Source: Diphasiastrum complanatum (Eukaryota > Streptophyta > Lycopodiopsida > Lycopodiales > Lycopodiaceae). From it: DNA of 64,000 nucleotides. A program made the position numbers and the translations under genes. The notes beneath the pieces were generated by a model. It searched no databases. It was not told the origin of the DNA and was given only the letters and a program-made list of their open reading frames with translations. Each line of letters begins with the position of its first letter. Positions within the stretch are counted from its first letter, which is position 1. Positions 1 through 9,676 of the stretch are shown here, in pieces. The stretch lies in the NCBI GenBank assembly GCA_029204225.1, contig CM055104.1:23484285-23548284 (forward strand), read 5' to 3'.

Positions 1-178
1 ACTTTCATGCACAGCTCTTTCGTTTCTATTTCTGCTCTACTCTCTATGTCTCACTGTATCTCTCTGTATCTTACAGTATTTGTTATGATCCAAATGAATA
101 GTTTATATCTCCACTATGTGGAGTTTACAAGATAGTTAAAACAGAGAATTACAAGAGTAGTTAATGCTAATCAACTAA

Positions 179-532
179 TCAGTTACTCTCCATTGTTACT
201 ACCCGTTTCAGCTGTTGAATGGTTCCTTCATTTGTTACAAATATTAACTTTACAGTGGCAAACAGTTGATTTTCGTCAAAATTGTAGTAACCTTTGAAGC
301 TGGCTGTACAAACTATATTTCTATCAAAATCCATACAATCAACAATATCATTGTTGTTATAAATATGACATGCCAAGGCTACAAGTTCGTCAATCTTCAC
401 CACATCATTATTGTCCCACAACAATCTATTTGCCATTAAGTCCAACAGATTGTCATAAATATCTCCAAGATGAGTGATACACGTATGTGGATATGGCAAA
501 GGACAATCCATTTTGAAATACTCACCATGCAT
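179..532 (-). CDS. Unrecognised 117-aa ORF at the truncated end of copia A
   Basis: The ORF lies where reverse transcriptase of copia A would be expected, but it shows no RT motif (no YVDD, no MDVKTAFLNG). The product is acidic and rich in Asn and Asp, with no clear signal peptide or membrane span. It overlaps the tail of the degraded copia integrase-RT linker in another frame (436-795). It may be sequence joined to copia A by deletion, part of a 3' LTR that leaves the window, or a chance ORF. No function is proposed. Positions 1-178 next to it hold no ORF I can support. Confidence 0.25.
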   Translation of the reverse strand: MHGEYFKMDCPLPYPHTCITHLGDIYDNLLDLMANRLLWDNNDVVKIDELVALACHIYNNNDIVDCMDFDRNIVCTASFKGYYNFDENQLFATVKLIFVTNEGTIQQLKRVVTMESN

Positions 533-798
533 TTATTTGTGCCAATTTCATGAAAGAAACACATCTGTCTTGTCTTCGCTCCACTAAAGATTGTCAACAT
601 AACGGTCTGAAGGTCTTCTTTGTCTTGTTGACCTTCTAGGTTCGTTTCGTCGCTGCTCGAACGTTTCTTGTTCGTGGGGTTGATCTTCTGCTTCCTGCTG
701 CTTTGGAGTCTGTGGCTCAACATTCTGATTTGACGTATGTCCTCGATCTCCCTCTTGAATTGGTAGCAGTGTGAAGATCTCATGGCCTCTTTCATCTT

Positions 799-1673
799 TT
801 AGTCCAGGGGGTATGTGGACTCATCGAACTTCACATCTCTACTCGAAACAACCCTTTTCGTGGTTGGATTGTAGAGTCTGTACACTTGTGATCCGTTCGA
901 GTACCCGACCATGATGGTTTGCTCTGATTCATAATCGAGCTTGTTTCTTTTTTCTTTTGGAATGTGCTTGTATGCTGCACATCCAAACACACGTACGTAT
1001 GAGAGATCAGGCTTTGTACCTGTCCACATTTCGTATGGTGTCTTATTTTCCAGCGTTGTCGTTGTTGATCTGTTCTGCAGGTGTACAGCTGCAGCTATTG
1101 CCTCAGCCCATAATTGAGTTGGCAATTGAGCCTGTGCCATCATGCATCTGGCTCCTTCAACTAGCGTTCTGTTTCTTCTCTCCGCAACACCATTATATTT
1201 TGGTGTGTATGCAGGAGTGAACTGATGCTCGATGAACTGATGCTCGATCCCTTGTTCTTGGCAGAATCTTGAAAACTCTTTGCTCTTATACTCACCTCCA
1301 TTGTCAGATCTGAGGATCTGTATCTTCTTCAAGGTGTGTCTCTCTACAAATGCCACGAACTTCTTGAAGGAATCAAACACTTCAAATTTCTTCTTTAGGT
1401 AGTAGATCGTGGTCATCCGGCTGTAGTCATCTGTGAACTTCAGGAAGTACCTCGATCCTGAGAGTGAATCCATTTTCATCAGTCCACAGACATCTGAGTG
1501 GATGAGCTCAAGAACTTCTTTAGCTCTTCTTCCCTCATGTGTGATGGATTCCGATGTTGTTTGCCTTTCTGACACGCTTCACAGAACTCAGTATCGGGTC
1601 TTGATATCCTTAGACCTGTGACTATGTCTTTCTTACACATGTCATGCAGGCTCCTCACGTTCAGATGATACAT
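799..1673 (-). pseudogene. Copia A GAG-pre-integrase and integrase
   Basis: The segment 1673-1479 carries the His-Cys zinc-binding pre-integrase region (MYHLN...FCEACQKGK). A frame change leads to the catalytic core at 1575-799. Visible catalytic acids are the Asp in LIHSDVCG, the Asp in RSDNGGEY and the Glu in GVAERRNRTL, so the DDE set is intact. The C-terminal part has the copia signatures VRVFGCAAY, VGYSNGSQVYR and SSRDVKFDES, then a stop after YPLD. Just before PAYTPKYNG the protein repeats IEHQF twice, reflecting a 15-bp tandem duplication near 1218-1247 that keeps frame. The frame break before the core makes the copy non-functional. Confidence 0.85.
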
Positions 1674-1688
1674 TCTTCTGTGCCAGAG

Positions 1689-2992
1689 CTAATCTTCATT
1701 TTCTGATGCATTTAATATGCTATCAGAGTTGTTGATTATCTTGGCTTGATAGAGATTTCCTTCTATGCATCCAACCATCAGCAACTTGTTTATATTTTTC
1801 TCGATCCCATCGAACAAAACTCGAATTCCAAGATCTGCCATCTTGGAGACTGATAGCAGATCTTTTATAAGTGAAGGCACATAGAGTGCTCCTGGAAGCT
1901 CTGCTTGCCCTGACAGTGTTCGCAGCTGTAGAGTGCCAATGCCTTTGACATCGTGTCTGCTCCCATCACCTAGAATCACTGCTCTGTTATTTTTGAGCTC
2001 TCTGAAGTCGATCAAGATTTTCTTGTTGCAGGTGATGTGAGACGTTGCTCCTGAATCAATGACTACATCGTAGTCTTGTTCGGTGTAGCTCGTTGAAGCT
2101 TCATCGAGTATTGTGAAGGCTTCATCACTTCTATCTGCATCCTTGGATGACTCTGCAACATTTGCTTTTTCAGCTTTGTTCTTTCTTTTTGGGTTGAATC
2201 TGCAATCGTATGCAGAGTGCTTCTTCTTCTTCTTGCAGTGCATGCAAGGTATTGCTGGATTGAACCAGCATTTGTTGGCTGTATGGCCTGGTTTGTGACA
2301 GTGATCACAGGAAGAAGATTGTTGATTCGAGGACTTCGTCTTCTCGAATCTGGGTTTGTTCTTGTTTTTCTTCTTTCCTTTCATGAAGAGGGCCTTCTCT
2401 TGATCACTGCTTCTTTCTCCTTCGTCCCTCATCAATCTCTCATCAGCGACAAGACTGATTGCTTTGTCGAATGTCATATTTGGTAGACTTAGTATGAGCA
2501 TTCTCAAAGGCTGATAGGACGTCGGTAGAGACTTCATAAAGTACATCAGCTACTGTGGTGTTAGGACCTGGTGCTCCTGTCCTGATGCAGCGTGTTGAGC
2601 GAAGATCGTTCTGATCTTCTCAGCGTGCTGATCTAACTGGTTGCCATCCCATCGTATGGATTGCAGCTGATTGTGAAGGTGCATGACTGAAGCTGCAGTC
2701 CTCACTTCATACTTATGTTTTAATCTTTCCCACGCTGCATGGCTGCCTTCGCAGTCTTCAATCTGCATGAGTAGATCTTTGTTTATGGACAAAATGATGA
2801 TCGCCATTGCACGCTCATCTTTTCTGGTCCATTATGCTCTCCTCGAGTCTCCCTCTGGAGGCTGCACCTCTAAGAGTTCGGTCACCGACCAGATGCCTTC
2901 ACCCTTCAGAAGTGTTTTGATTTTGAATTTCCATATTCTGTAGTTTGCGCCATCAAGACTGATTGCTACTCTTGTCTGGATTGTTGTAGCCA
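1689..2992 (-). pseudogene. Copia A gag and aspartic protease
   Basis: Gag probably starts at 2992 (MATTIQTRVAISLDGANYR), a start supported by the PBS lying about 55 bp upstream. An in-frame TAA follows about 50 codons later, after GDSRRA. The open stretch from 2807 has the gag helices AAWERLKHKYEV and LHNQLQSIRWDG, and ends in a stop near 2550; a neighbouring frame then runs 2546-1689. The latter has a zinc knuckle CDHCHKPGHTANKC, a second Cys/His cluster CMHCKKKKKHSAYDC, and the retropepsin site VVIDSGATSH with downstream LGDGS and DLLSVSKM. The protein would form the particle and cleave the polyprotein. Two breaks make this copy inactive. Confidence 0.85.
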
Positions 2993-3045
2993 TATTGTGT
3001 TGTCTAAAAAATCACTGCTTAGATATCAGTAGTGATAACCTATCA

Positions 3046-3057
3046 GCTCTGATACCA
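3046..3057 (-). other. Copia A primer-binding site (iMet tRNA)
   Basis: The plus strand reads GCTCTGATACCA, that is TGGTATCAGAGC on the element strand, the plant initiator-Met tRNA complement. It abuts a TG at 3058 that begins the LTR and lies about 55 bp from the gag ATG at 2992. Confidence 0.85.
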
Positions 3058-3184
3058 TGTCGCGAAATGGTTTCGTTTCGTTGTTGCGAACGATTTTGTT
3101 TCTTTTGAATCTTCTTTTGTGCAGAAGCTTCACAGGAACCTAGACACGCGAGTACACATCACAGAACAGATTCCATTCTAGCAA
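3058..3184 (-). repeat. Partial 5' LTR of copia A
   Basis: It starts TGTCGCGAAATGG immediately after the PBS. It seems cut near 3185, where sequence of another copia gag begins, so it is much shorter than other copia LTRs here. No second copy is recognised within the window. The far boundary is a judgement from the change in content. Confidence 0.45.
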
Positions 3185-4086
3185 TCAAGATAGTGGAAGA
3201 CAAGGAGATGCACGAAAATAGAACAAACAAATTATCAGTTTGATTTTTAGAGCGAGATTGTCAGTGTCTCGCTCCATCTTGATCACATTAAAAGCTTTCA
3301 TTGCCCTCCTATCATACCTCAATTGGTTTTGAGGTGCCAAAGGTCTCTCCTTCACACCTACAACAATTTCCATCGACTCATTCATCTCAAGGAGAGATTC
3401 CATTCTCACCTTCCAAGTTGAATAGTTGCTTGAGATAAGCCTATCATTGCTCTCCAACATGAAGCCTCTATTTTAGCCACGTTGCAATGATTTGATCTTC
3501 TCTTTCAACCTGTTCCAATGCACTTAGCACTCTCTTGAAAGTCAACAAATGAATCCAAGAAAAAAGCACAAAGATATGGAACCTCTCAAATCTCTTTTTT
3601 GCACAAAACTAGCCAATCCAACACATAGAATTGATAACACTTGATCAACCCATGATAAACCTACAATATCATGAACTCTTGCACTATCCTATCAATTCTA
3701 CACACACTCTTGAAAAGTCCAGCAACTTCAAAATTAAGACATCCTATCAACTTTAAGGTTTTCACAAAAAATGCATATATTGAATAACACAAATTCTACA
3801 TGCAAAAGCTAGGAACTAAATATAGAATTTTGAAGAATGATGTATCTCATTTCTTATGCAATTAAACTCGGTACAATACAACAAGTAGGTAAGAAAATCA
3901 TCCTACTACAAGTGTTTTGAACTAAATTGAGCTTTGGATCACAAAGATCCCTTTTCTACACTTGTTAATATTTGATTTTGTCAAGGAACCACTCTAGCAC
4001 ACTCTAGAACTGATGGCGCCTCCAAATCACACTCATTAGAATTCGATTATCCTCCAAATAGAGCTTGAAACAAAGCTATGATACCA
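3185..4086 (-). pseudogene. Copia B gag N-terminus, leader and PBS
   Basis: From 3460 the minus strand encodes MLESNDRLISSNYSTWKVRM, the copia gag N-terminus also seen near 37926, 43590 and 49254. It runs about 75 residues and then loses similarity near 3240. Positions 3461-4074 are an AT-rich leader without a supported ORF. A PBS-like GCTATGATACCA (one mismatch to the iMet complement) at 4075-4086 abuts an LTR-type TGTGAA at 4087. Only the first tenth of the element survives, and it butts against the truncated LTR of copia A. Confidence 0.75.
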
Positions 4087-4979
4087 TGTGAAAAAATCAG
4101 ATCCAAATGATTAATAATGCCCTTTGGTCTTTAGCTAATTTGGAGAGCATATCTAGCTTCACTACCAATGTAGAAATCATGCATCAAGTACACATAGAAG
4201 ATGAAAACTCAACAAGACCTTGTCATGAATGTGAAAAATGCAAAAAGGTTATCTATGTTAGTTGTAGGGGTCTTACATTTTTTCTATGTCAAGCATCTTG
4301 GTGTAAAACATTGATAGGGTCAAAATTGGCATAGAAGGCAAAACTGGTCAAATCCACATGTAAAGCCTCTATTGAGCCAAAGAAGTGTAAGTGGTAGAAC
4401 TCAAGCTAGATAGGTTGTATAGTTGTTATTGGATGTGTGACAAATCAAAGTTCAAGAGGTCCAATAGAATTAAGAGGTGGAAGCATCAATGGTCCAATAG
4501 GATTTGAGTTATGCTTGAGAATGTGCTTGAGAATGATCCAATAGAATCAAGAGGTGGATGCATCATTGGTCCAATAGAATCAAGAGGTGATAGAAATGAG
4601 GTCCAATAGTTTTTGAGGGTGAACTACCTCGTGGATCTAATAGTATCATTGCACTTCTCATTTTGTTCTAAGTAATTTGGAGATCAATCAAGTTTTTGAG
4701 TCTAAGTGTTTACTTGCTTTCTCACTCTACCCGAGAGCTATTGATTGCATTCTTTATGTACCCGAGAGTTGGCCCTTTCCATACGTAGTTTTTTTGAGGG
4801 AACACTTCCCACACATGTGTATGTACTTTGGTTTTGAGTTAATGCATGTGGTAGTGTGTTTTTGCCTTTGAGAGTGACATAGATCTTGAATCTCAATCTA
4901 ATTTTGATCATTGTGCATTCACACACCTTAGGAGATCTAAATCACACTTAGTGGACACTTTACCCGTGTGAAATTCACA
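4087..4979. repeat. 893-bp LTR-like block with PBS-like sites on both sides
   Basis: The block starts TGTGAAAAAATC and ends GAAATTCACA, giving TGTGAA/TTCACA terminal inverted repeats like other copia LTRs in this window (897 bp at 29447, about 884 bp at 49837). A minus-strand PBS lies to the left (4075-4086) and a plus-strand PBS-like TGGTATCCAAGCC to the right (4980-4992). It may be one LTR shared by two head-to-head elements, or two truncated LTRs fused. Short ORFs inside (4107-4334, 4677-4871) are not recognisable. Confidence 0.6.
4456..4612 (+). repeat. CCAAT-containing short tandem repeats in the LTR
   Basis: Five copies of a GGTCCAATAGAATCAAGAGG-like unit have CCAATAG starting near 4461, 4494, 4538, 4571 and 4603, mostly about 33 bp apart. 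CCAAT boxes are known NF-Y sites in plant promoters, so an enhancer-like role in U3 is an inference. Confidence 0.6.
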
Positions 4980-5600
4980 TGGTATCCAAGCCTACCTGAG
5001 GTTACCATACATTTCTCATCATTAGTATGGAAAGTTTTGCATCAATATTGAGCTAGAAAGTGACAAGGCCCATTTTCCTAGCTATCTTGTTCAATCTTGG
5101 ATCAAAAGAGATCAATAGGGCATTGATTGGGTCTGACCTGGTACAATACAGAATCAGGTGCTCAGACATGTGTGAGGAACATCGAATTTCAGTTTGAGAG
5201 TTCTCTTTCATATTTGATCCAAAAATCTTGCTAGATAGCTTGTTTGAAAGCTAGTTTTGTCTAGTTTTTGTAGCAATAAGTTTTATTCCATTTGGTTGAG
5301 CCAATCAAAAGTTATAAGCTTTTGAAGAGGGTTAGGTAGGGCACCTAGGCCTGGTTGGTACATTTGGTTTGGTCAAGAGATTGCTTGTTTGATCCTAAAT
5401 CACAGTTGAATGCTTGTCAATCCCATCTATTTGAGATCTAGACACTGTTTTGAGATCTTGGTCATTTTGTTTCATACAATATCATTGTATTTGAGTCAAA
5501 TTTGGTTCTTAGTGTATTTCACACATGCTAAGTATGTTCCCATTTTGTATTTCTTTGAAATGTAAGTAAATAGTTGTGAATTTTCTAAAATTCTTAATTC
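4980..5600 (+). other. Copia C PBS and untranslated leader
   Basis: TGGTATCCAAGCC at 4980-4992 directly follows the LTR end. The next 600 bp hold no supported ORF. They contain AAAAGTTATAAGCTTTTGAA near 5307, which resembles AGGAGTTATAAGCTCTTGAA in the leader near 30660. No gag follows; the leader runs into gypsy D at about 5600. Confidence 0.5.
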
Positions 5601-5609
5601 AATGGATTA

Positions 5610-7540
5610 AGATCAGGAGCAAATTGAAAAGAATAAGATCATAAATGGATTTCAAGATGTGTTTCTGGTTGAATTATCTCATGGTTTACCACATTTTAGA
5701 TTAGTATATCATGGAATTGAGCTAATTCCAAGTAGTCATCCTATATCTAAACAATTATATCAGTTTTCTTAGAAGAAGTAAAGATTAATAATCAATCTGA
5801 AAATTATCTTAAGATGACGCATATAAAACCCAGTAAATCAACATGGGGGAAGAAATATGGAGCATATCGGATGTGTATAGATTCCAAGGGATTAAATAAA
5901 GTAACTATTATGAACAAATATCCATTACCCATGATGGATAGTTTTAGTTAGGTGGAATTAAATATTTTACAGAATAGATCTAAGAATCGAATACCATCAT
6001 ATTATGATTCATCCAAGTAATGTGCAAAAAAGTATTTTTTGGATGAGATTCGGATACTATGAGTTCTTCATGTTTCCTTTTGGTTTAAGAAATGCACCTA
6101 TGACATTTCAACAGATGATAAATGATTGTTTTTGTCCATATTTGGGTCAATTTGTAGTTGTATCCTTAGATGATATCATCATCTACAAAGAAACTCTTGA
6201 AGAGCATGTGAATCCTATTAAAATTGTCTTGTGAATTATCAAAAGAAAAAAACTTTATGTTAAAGAAACGAGATGTCAATTCTTTAAGCATGAACTGGTA
6301 TATCTTGGTCATACGATCACCTCTTATGGGCTGAAAATTGACCAAGATAAGATCAAGACAATAGTGTAATGGCTGACACTGAAAATAGTCAAAGAAGTTT
6401 TTGGATTTACAGTTTTCTTTTAGAGATTTATAGAGGATTATGTAAAGGTTCTTGCGTCTCTAAATAATTTGACTAAAGAATTAATAAAAAGAAAAAAGAA
6501 AAGTCAACCTAATCCACCTATTGAATGGAATAAAAAATTGAATCGATATTTAGAAAAATTCAAAAGTTTGGTTGTTTCTACTCTTGTTTTACAGATTATG
6601 GATTCAGATTTACCTTTTATCTTTAGATTTGATGCAAGTAATTCAACGATCAGAGTAGTTCTTTTGCAAAACGATATGCAATAGTGTTTGACAGCAACAA
6701 TTGCATTTGATCTCGGTTGCATTATGCAACTCAGGAACGTGAATTATTGGTTGTGATACATGCACTAAGAATTTGGAGACATTATCTATATGATAATAAG
6801 TTTATAGTATATACAGATCACTAGCCTCTGAAATACTTTTGCAATCAACATTATTTGAGGGGTACTCGATCGGTTAAGCTTATACAAGAATTTAATCATG
6901 AAATTTGATACATCAAAGATAGCTCTAATCAAGTTGTAGATGCTCTCATGCAAATTGATGAATTAAATGAATTTTCATTCACCCAGATTTCTCCAAATCT
7001 GTATCTCATTGAGAGGAAAGTATAAAAATGATTCTCATTTTGCTCATATATGGAAGTTGATACAAATCGCTATTAATGAAAAGTGGAACTGATTGGATCA
7101 AAGGGATCTTAGTTAATTAGAAAAAATAAGAAGATTATAGAATAATTTGTCATTTGAAATGTATTTGAAATAGTTTGTGTGCTAGAGAGGATGATAATCA
7201 AGGAGAAATTTTTGTTTGGATGTCATGATGTACCCTGTGAGGTCATTCATGTATACATAGGACTTTAGACTTGGTCAGAAGAGAGTTTTATTAGCCAAAA
7301 CCCAAGCCAGATGTCGAGTCTTATGTGGTTAGGTTTAAGCCCTGTCAGCTAGCCAAATTAGAACGCCTAAAAGCTGGAGGATTATTACATCCCTTAGATA
7401 TTTTATCGAAGAGATGAAAAAGTATATCTATGGATTTTATAGTTGGACTTCTGAGAGCCCAATGGCAAAATGATTATATTTGAGTTGTAGTGGATAGGTT
7501 AGTTGAATTAGCTATGTTTATACCAATTTGAAAGACATAG
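5610..7540 (+). pseudogene. Ty3/gypsy D polyprotein remnant (RT, RNase H, IN)
   Basis: Translation with several frame changes gives the RT entry FQDVFLVELSHGLPHFRL near 5645. An RT core follows at 6004-6234 (MFPFGLRNAPMTFQQMI, then VSLDDIIIY in place of the usual YLDD). The RNase H core is RFDASNSTIRVVLLQ near 6620, followed by ATQERELLVVIHALRIWRHY, and an integrase core ISMDFIVGL...VVVDRL lies near 7415-7500. Stops and shifts are frequent. The short IVGL...VVVDRL spacing fits chromovirus-type gypsy better than the Tat/Athila-type elements E, F and L here. No LTR was identified. The 3' end is fused to a duplicated protease motif at 7561. Confidence 0.8.
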
Positions 7541-7560
7541 TGAAAAATCAAGAAGTTAGT

Positions 7561-7690
7561 ATTTTAATAGATAGTGGTTAAACTCATAATCTTATCGATT
7601 CTCACCTCATGTACGAACTCAGCTCATTTTAATAGATAGTGGTTCAACTCATAATCTTATCGATTCTCACCTCATGTACGAACTCAGCAT
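7561..7690 (+). repeat. 65-bp tandem duplication of a retropepsin active-site segment
   Basis: Copies 7561-7625 and 7626-7690 are nearly identical, starting ATTTTAATAGATAGTGGTT. Each encodes ILIDSG(S)THNLIDSHLM, a gypsy protease active site. Copy 1 has TAA where copy 2 has TCA. The period is not a multiple of three, so the duplication also shifts frame. Confidence 0.85.
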
Positions 7691-7699
7691 CTCGATGGT

Positions 7700-8726
7700 A
7701 TTCTGCATCTGTTGGGCAGAATCCTCAAGTCCTTTATGCTGGGCTTCGGATTTGTCTTTTTTAGAAGACTTCATTGGACTTCTACAGCATACTTCTGGAG
7801 TGTCACTCCTACTGCAGCAAACCTTGTAAAGTTTGTACCTGCTGCTTTAGTAGCAAGTTTTCCTTCTAGAATTGATTGGGCTGGTCCTACATCTCCTCTA
7901 GTACTACTAGAGTTGCATCGAACCTGGCATGTGCTTCGTCCAACTCCTTGATCTTCTAAAGCAGCAGCTCATAAGCTCGATGTAAACTTGCTGCTGAGCT
8001 TCCTAGAAACTATCTACAGGGTAACCATATGTCGGATAGAGTCCTGGGTATCTATCAATAGTTGGCCGAAGACTGTGGTATGTGTCGTCATCCAATATGG
8101 CAGGCAGCCTGCTCTGCAAAGGTATCAGGAATTTCCCTCTCTTGTTGCCCTTGTTGCTCGTGTAGCTCTTGAACTTCCTGCTGCTGCGTCTCTACTTGTT
8201 GACCTGCAAGAGGTTCACTCTATGTTTCATGAGCTTCGTCATGAATGGAGTCAGTGTTTTGCTGGGTTGATGATGATGAGGCCAGTTGGGTAGAACTCGC
8301 CTTTGTAGTCTGCATCTGGGAATCAGCTTCTTCAATAGATGCACTTCCTGCTGCACTGGTGCTATTCTGATGGCGCGAGCTCCCAAACTGAATTCCTAAT
8401 CTGGGGTATAGCTTCTCCCTGATTAGCCTACAGAATTGCTTAAAAGCAATATGTCCAAAGGCGAGGCGACTAGTTCTCCATTTATGGCTTTATACAAAAA
8501 TATTGTATATTCTTGCTCAAGCAAGTAAATTAAGGACTATGCTGCAGATATGACCATCTTGGGTCTTGTCTAGATTCTGAATTAGCTCATGGCATACCTC
8601 TGGTAAAATGATTGATGGATCGAATTGCAACAAGTTCTCCATTTGAGCTCTTGTGGAAAAAGGAAGCACTACCGGCAGTACAGGTTTCGGGTGGGTCTTG
8701 AATGTAATGGAATCGCTAGTAGCCAT
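7700..8726 (-). pseudogene. Decayed 3' accessory ORF of gypsy E
   Basis: On the minus strand a frame opens with MATSDSITFKTHPKPVLPVV at 8726 and stops at 8517. Further open pieces in shifted frames then follow. One near 8200 is Gln/Glu-rich and coiled-coil-like (QQVETQQQEVQELHEQQGQQ). One nearer 7900 reads AYELLL.KIKELDEAHARF. The order and character match the accessory ORF of gypsy L at 51603-54474: an MA(S/T)S start, a low-complexity Gln-rich middle and coiled coil, all downstream of integrase. The function is unknown. Several stops and shifts make it a pseudogene. The link to E rests on strand and position; residue-level similarity to L is weak by eye. Confidence 0.5.
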
Positions 8727-8959
8727 TGTAAAAGCTTCAAAGCGATCAATGGTAACTATGAGATGGAAGTTGTCAGAGTGCTTGATGGTAACGAAGGCGT
8801 TTGATTGTGGCAAAAGCAGGAGTAGCAGAGGAAGTGGAAGAAAACATGAACGCGAAAAAGAGCGAGTGAGAGTATCAAGCAATGAACGAATGTTCTTAAT
8901 GGTATCACGGTGCATTGAATTGGAAGTGACCGTCGTGTATTGAAGGTACAACCATGAAA

Positions 8960-9660
8960 ATTAAAGTGAACTAGTCTAAAAATAAGAAAGAAAAATTCAA
9001 ATAAAATGCAATACAACAAATGTTTTGCAAAAGTCGAACTTGGAGATTTGAGTATCGGACTGCGAAAATAGAAATGTACACAATGTGTGGGAAAAGTCGT
9101 ATTTGTCAACTCTGCGCATTTTTGTTGGCTTTTTCACAAAGTTAAAATGTCAAGTATATGCACATATTCCATTTTGGAAAGTGTCGCATTTTTTGAAAAA
9201 TTGAATTAACAGCGTCTGAAAATAACAATTATTAGAACATGTTTCGGCTTTTTCGGCAAAATGGCATTGATGTCATTCGAAAAATTGAAATGGAAGGAAT
9301 GTTCAGAAATAGCAAGAATATGACTATCAAATTTTTTGCAAAATGAAATGCATAGAAACTTGGAACAACACGTTTGCGACAAGTGTCGCATTTTTCGCAT
9401 TTTGTGAATGCACAGGTTGCAAAAACAACACATAGTGGACCATGTGTCAAGTCCTTCACAAAAATAAATGGCAAATTTGCGAAAATGGCAAGGCATGGGC
9501 CATATTTCGGGTTTTTTGCAAAAACATAAAGTGGCACAAGTGCGAACACACAAATTCCGAGGCATATCGCGTTTTTCAGAAAATAAAACATGACAACATT
9601 GTGCAGAAAAAGCACGAAGTACGAACTGTCGCAAAAATCGCAAAATGTTACTTGTCCATT
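8960..9660. repeat. Degenerate ~60-70-bp repeats rich in TCGCATTTTT / GCAAAATGGC
   Basis: Variants of GTCGCATTTTTNGCAAAATG recur about every 60-70 bp (for example near 9108, 9180, 9250, 9380, 9475, 9505, 9565 and 9625), often as inverted pairs. Minus-strand ORFs of 127 and 145 aa across it are Cys/Phe/Lys-rich repeats in two frames and look like by-products. It sits between the integrase of gypsy E and its accessory ORF. Nothing else is recognised here. Confidence 0.45.
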
Positions 9661-9676
9661 TTGCTCGGAAATTAAA

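Larger units (their letters stand above)
540..3057 (-). mobile_element. Ty1/copia remnant A (gag-PR-IN, no RT/RH)
   Basis: Read on the minus strand the order is PBS, gag, zinc knuckles, protease, GAG-pre-integrase and integrase. The element stops after the integrase C-terminal SSRDVKFDES block near 799, with a degraded linker to about 540. Reverse transcriptase and RNase H are absent. The frame is broken by a stop in gag and by shifts near 2550, 1680 and 1575, so the copy is inactive. Protein order and motifs are those of Pseudoviridae-type plant copia elements. Confidence 0.85.

Noticed and set aside
4107-4334. 75-aa ORF with CHECEKCKK as a zinc-finger gene
   Set aside because: Lies inside an LTR-like block, the Cys spacing fits no finger family, and no conservation evidence exists.
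8653-8943. 96-aa plus-strand ORF
   Set aside because: Complement of the minus-strand start of the accessory ORF remnant.
9206-9643. Cys-rich 145-aa secreted-peptide-like protein
   Set aside because: The Cys/Phe/Lys pattern repeats with the DNA unit and appears in a second frame too, so it is a by-product of the repeat.
8960-9660. CRISPR-like or satellite array
   Set aside because: Units vary in length and sequence with no constant repeat and no unique spacers; kept only as a degenerate repeat region.
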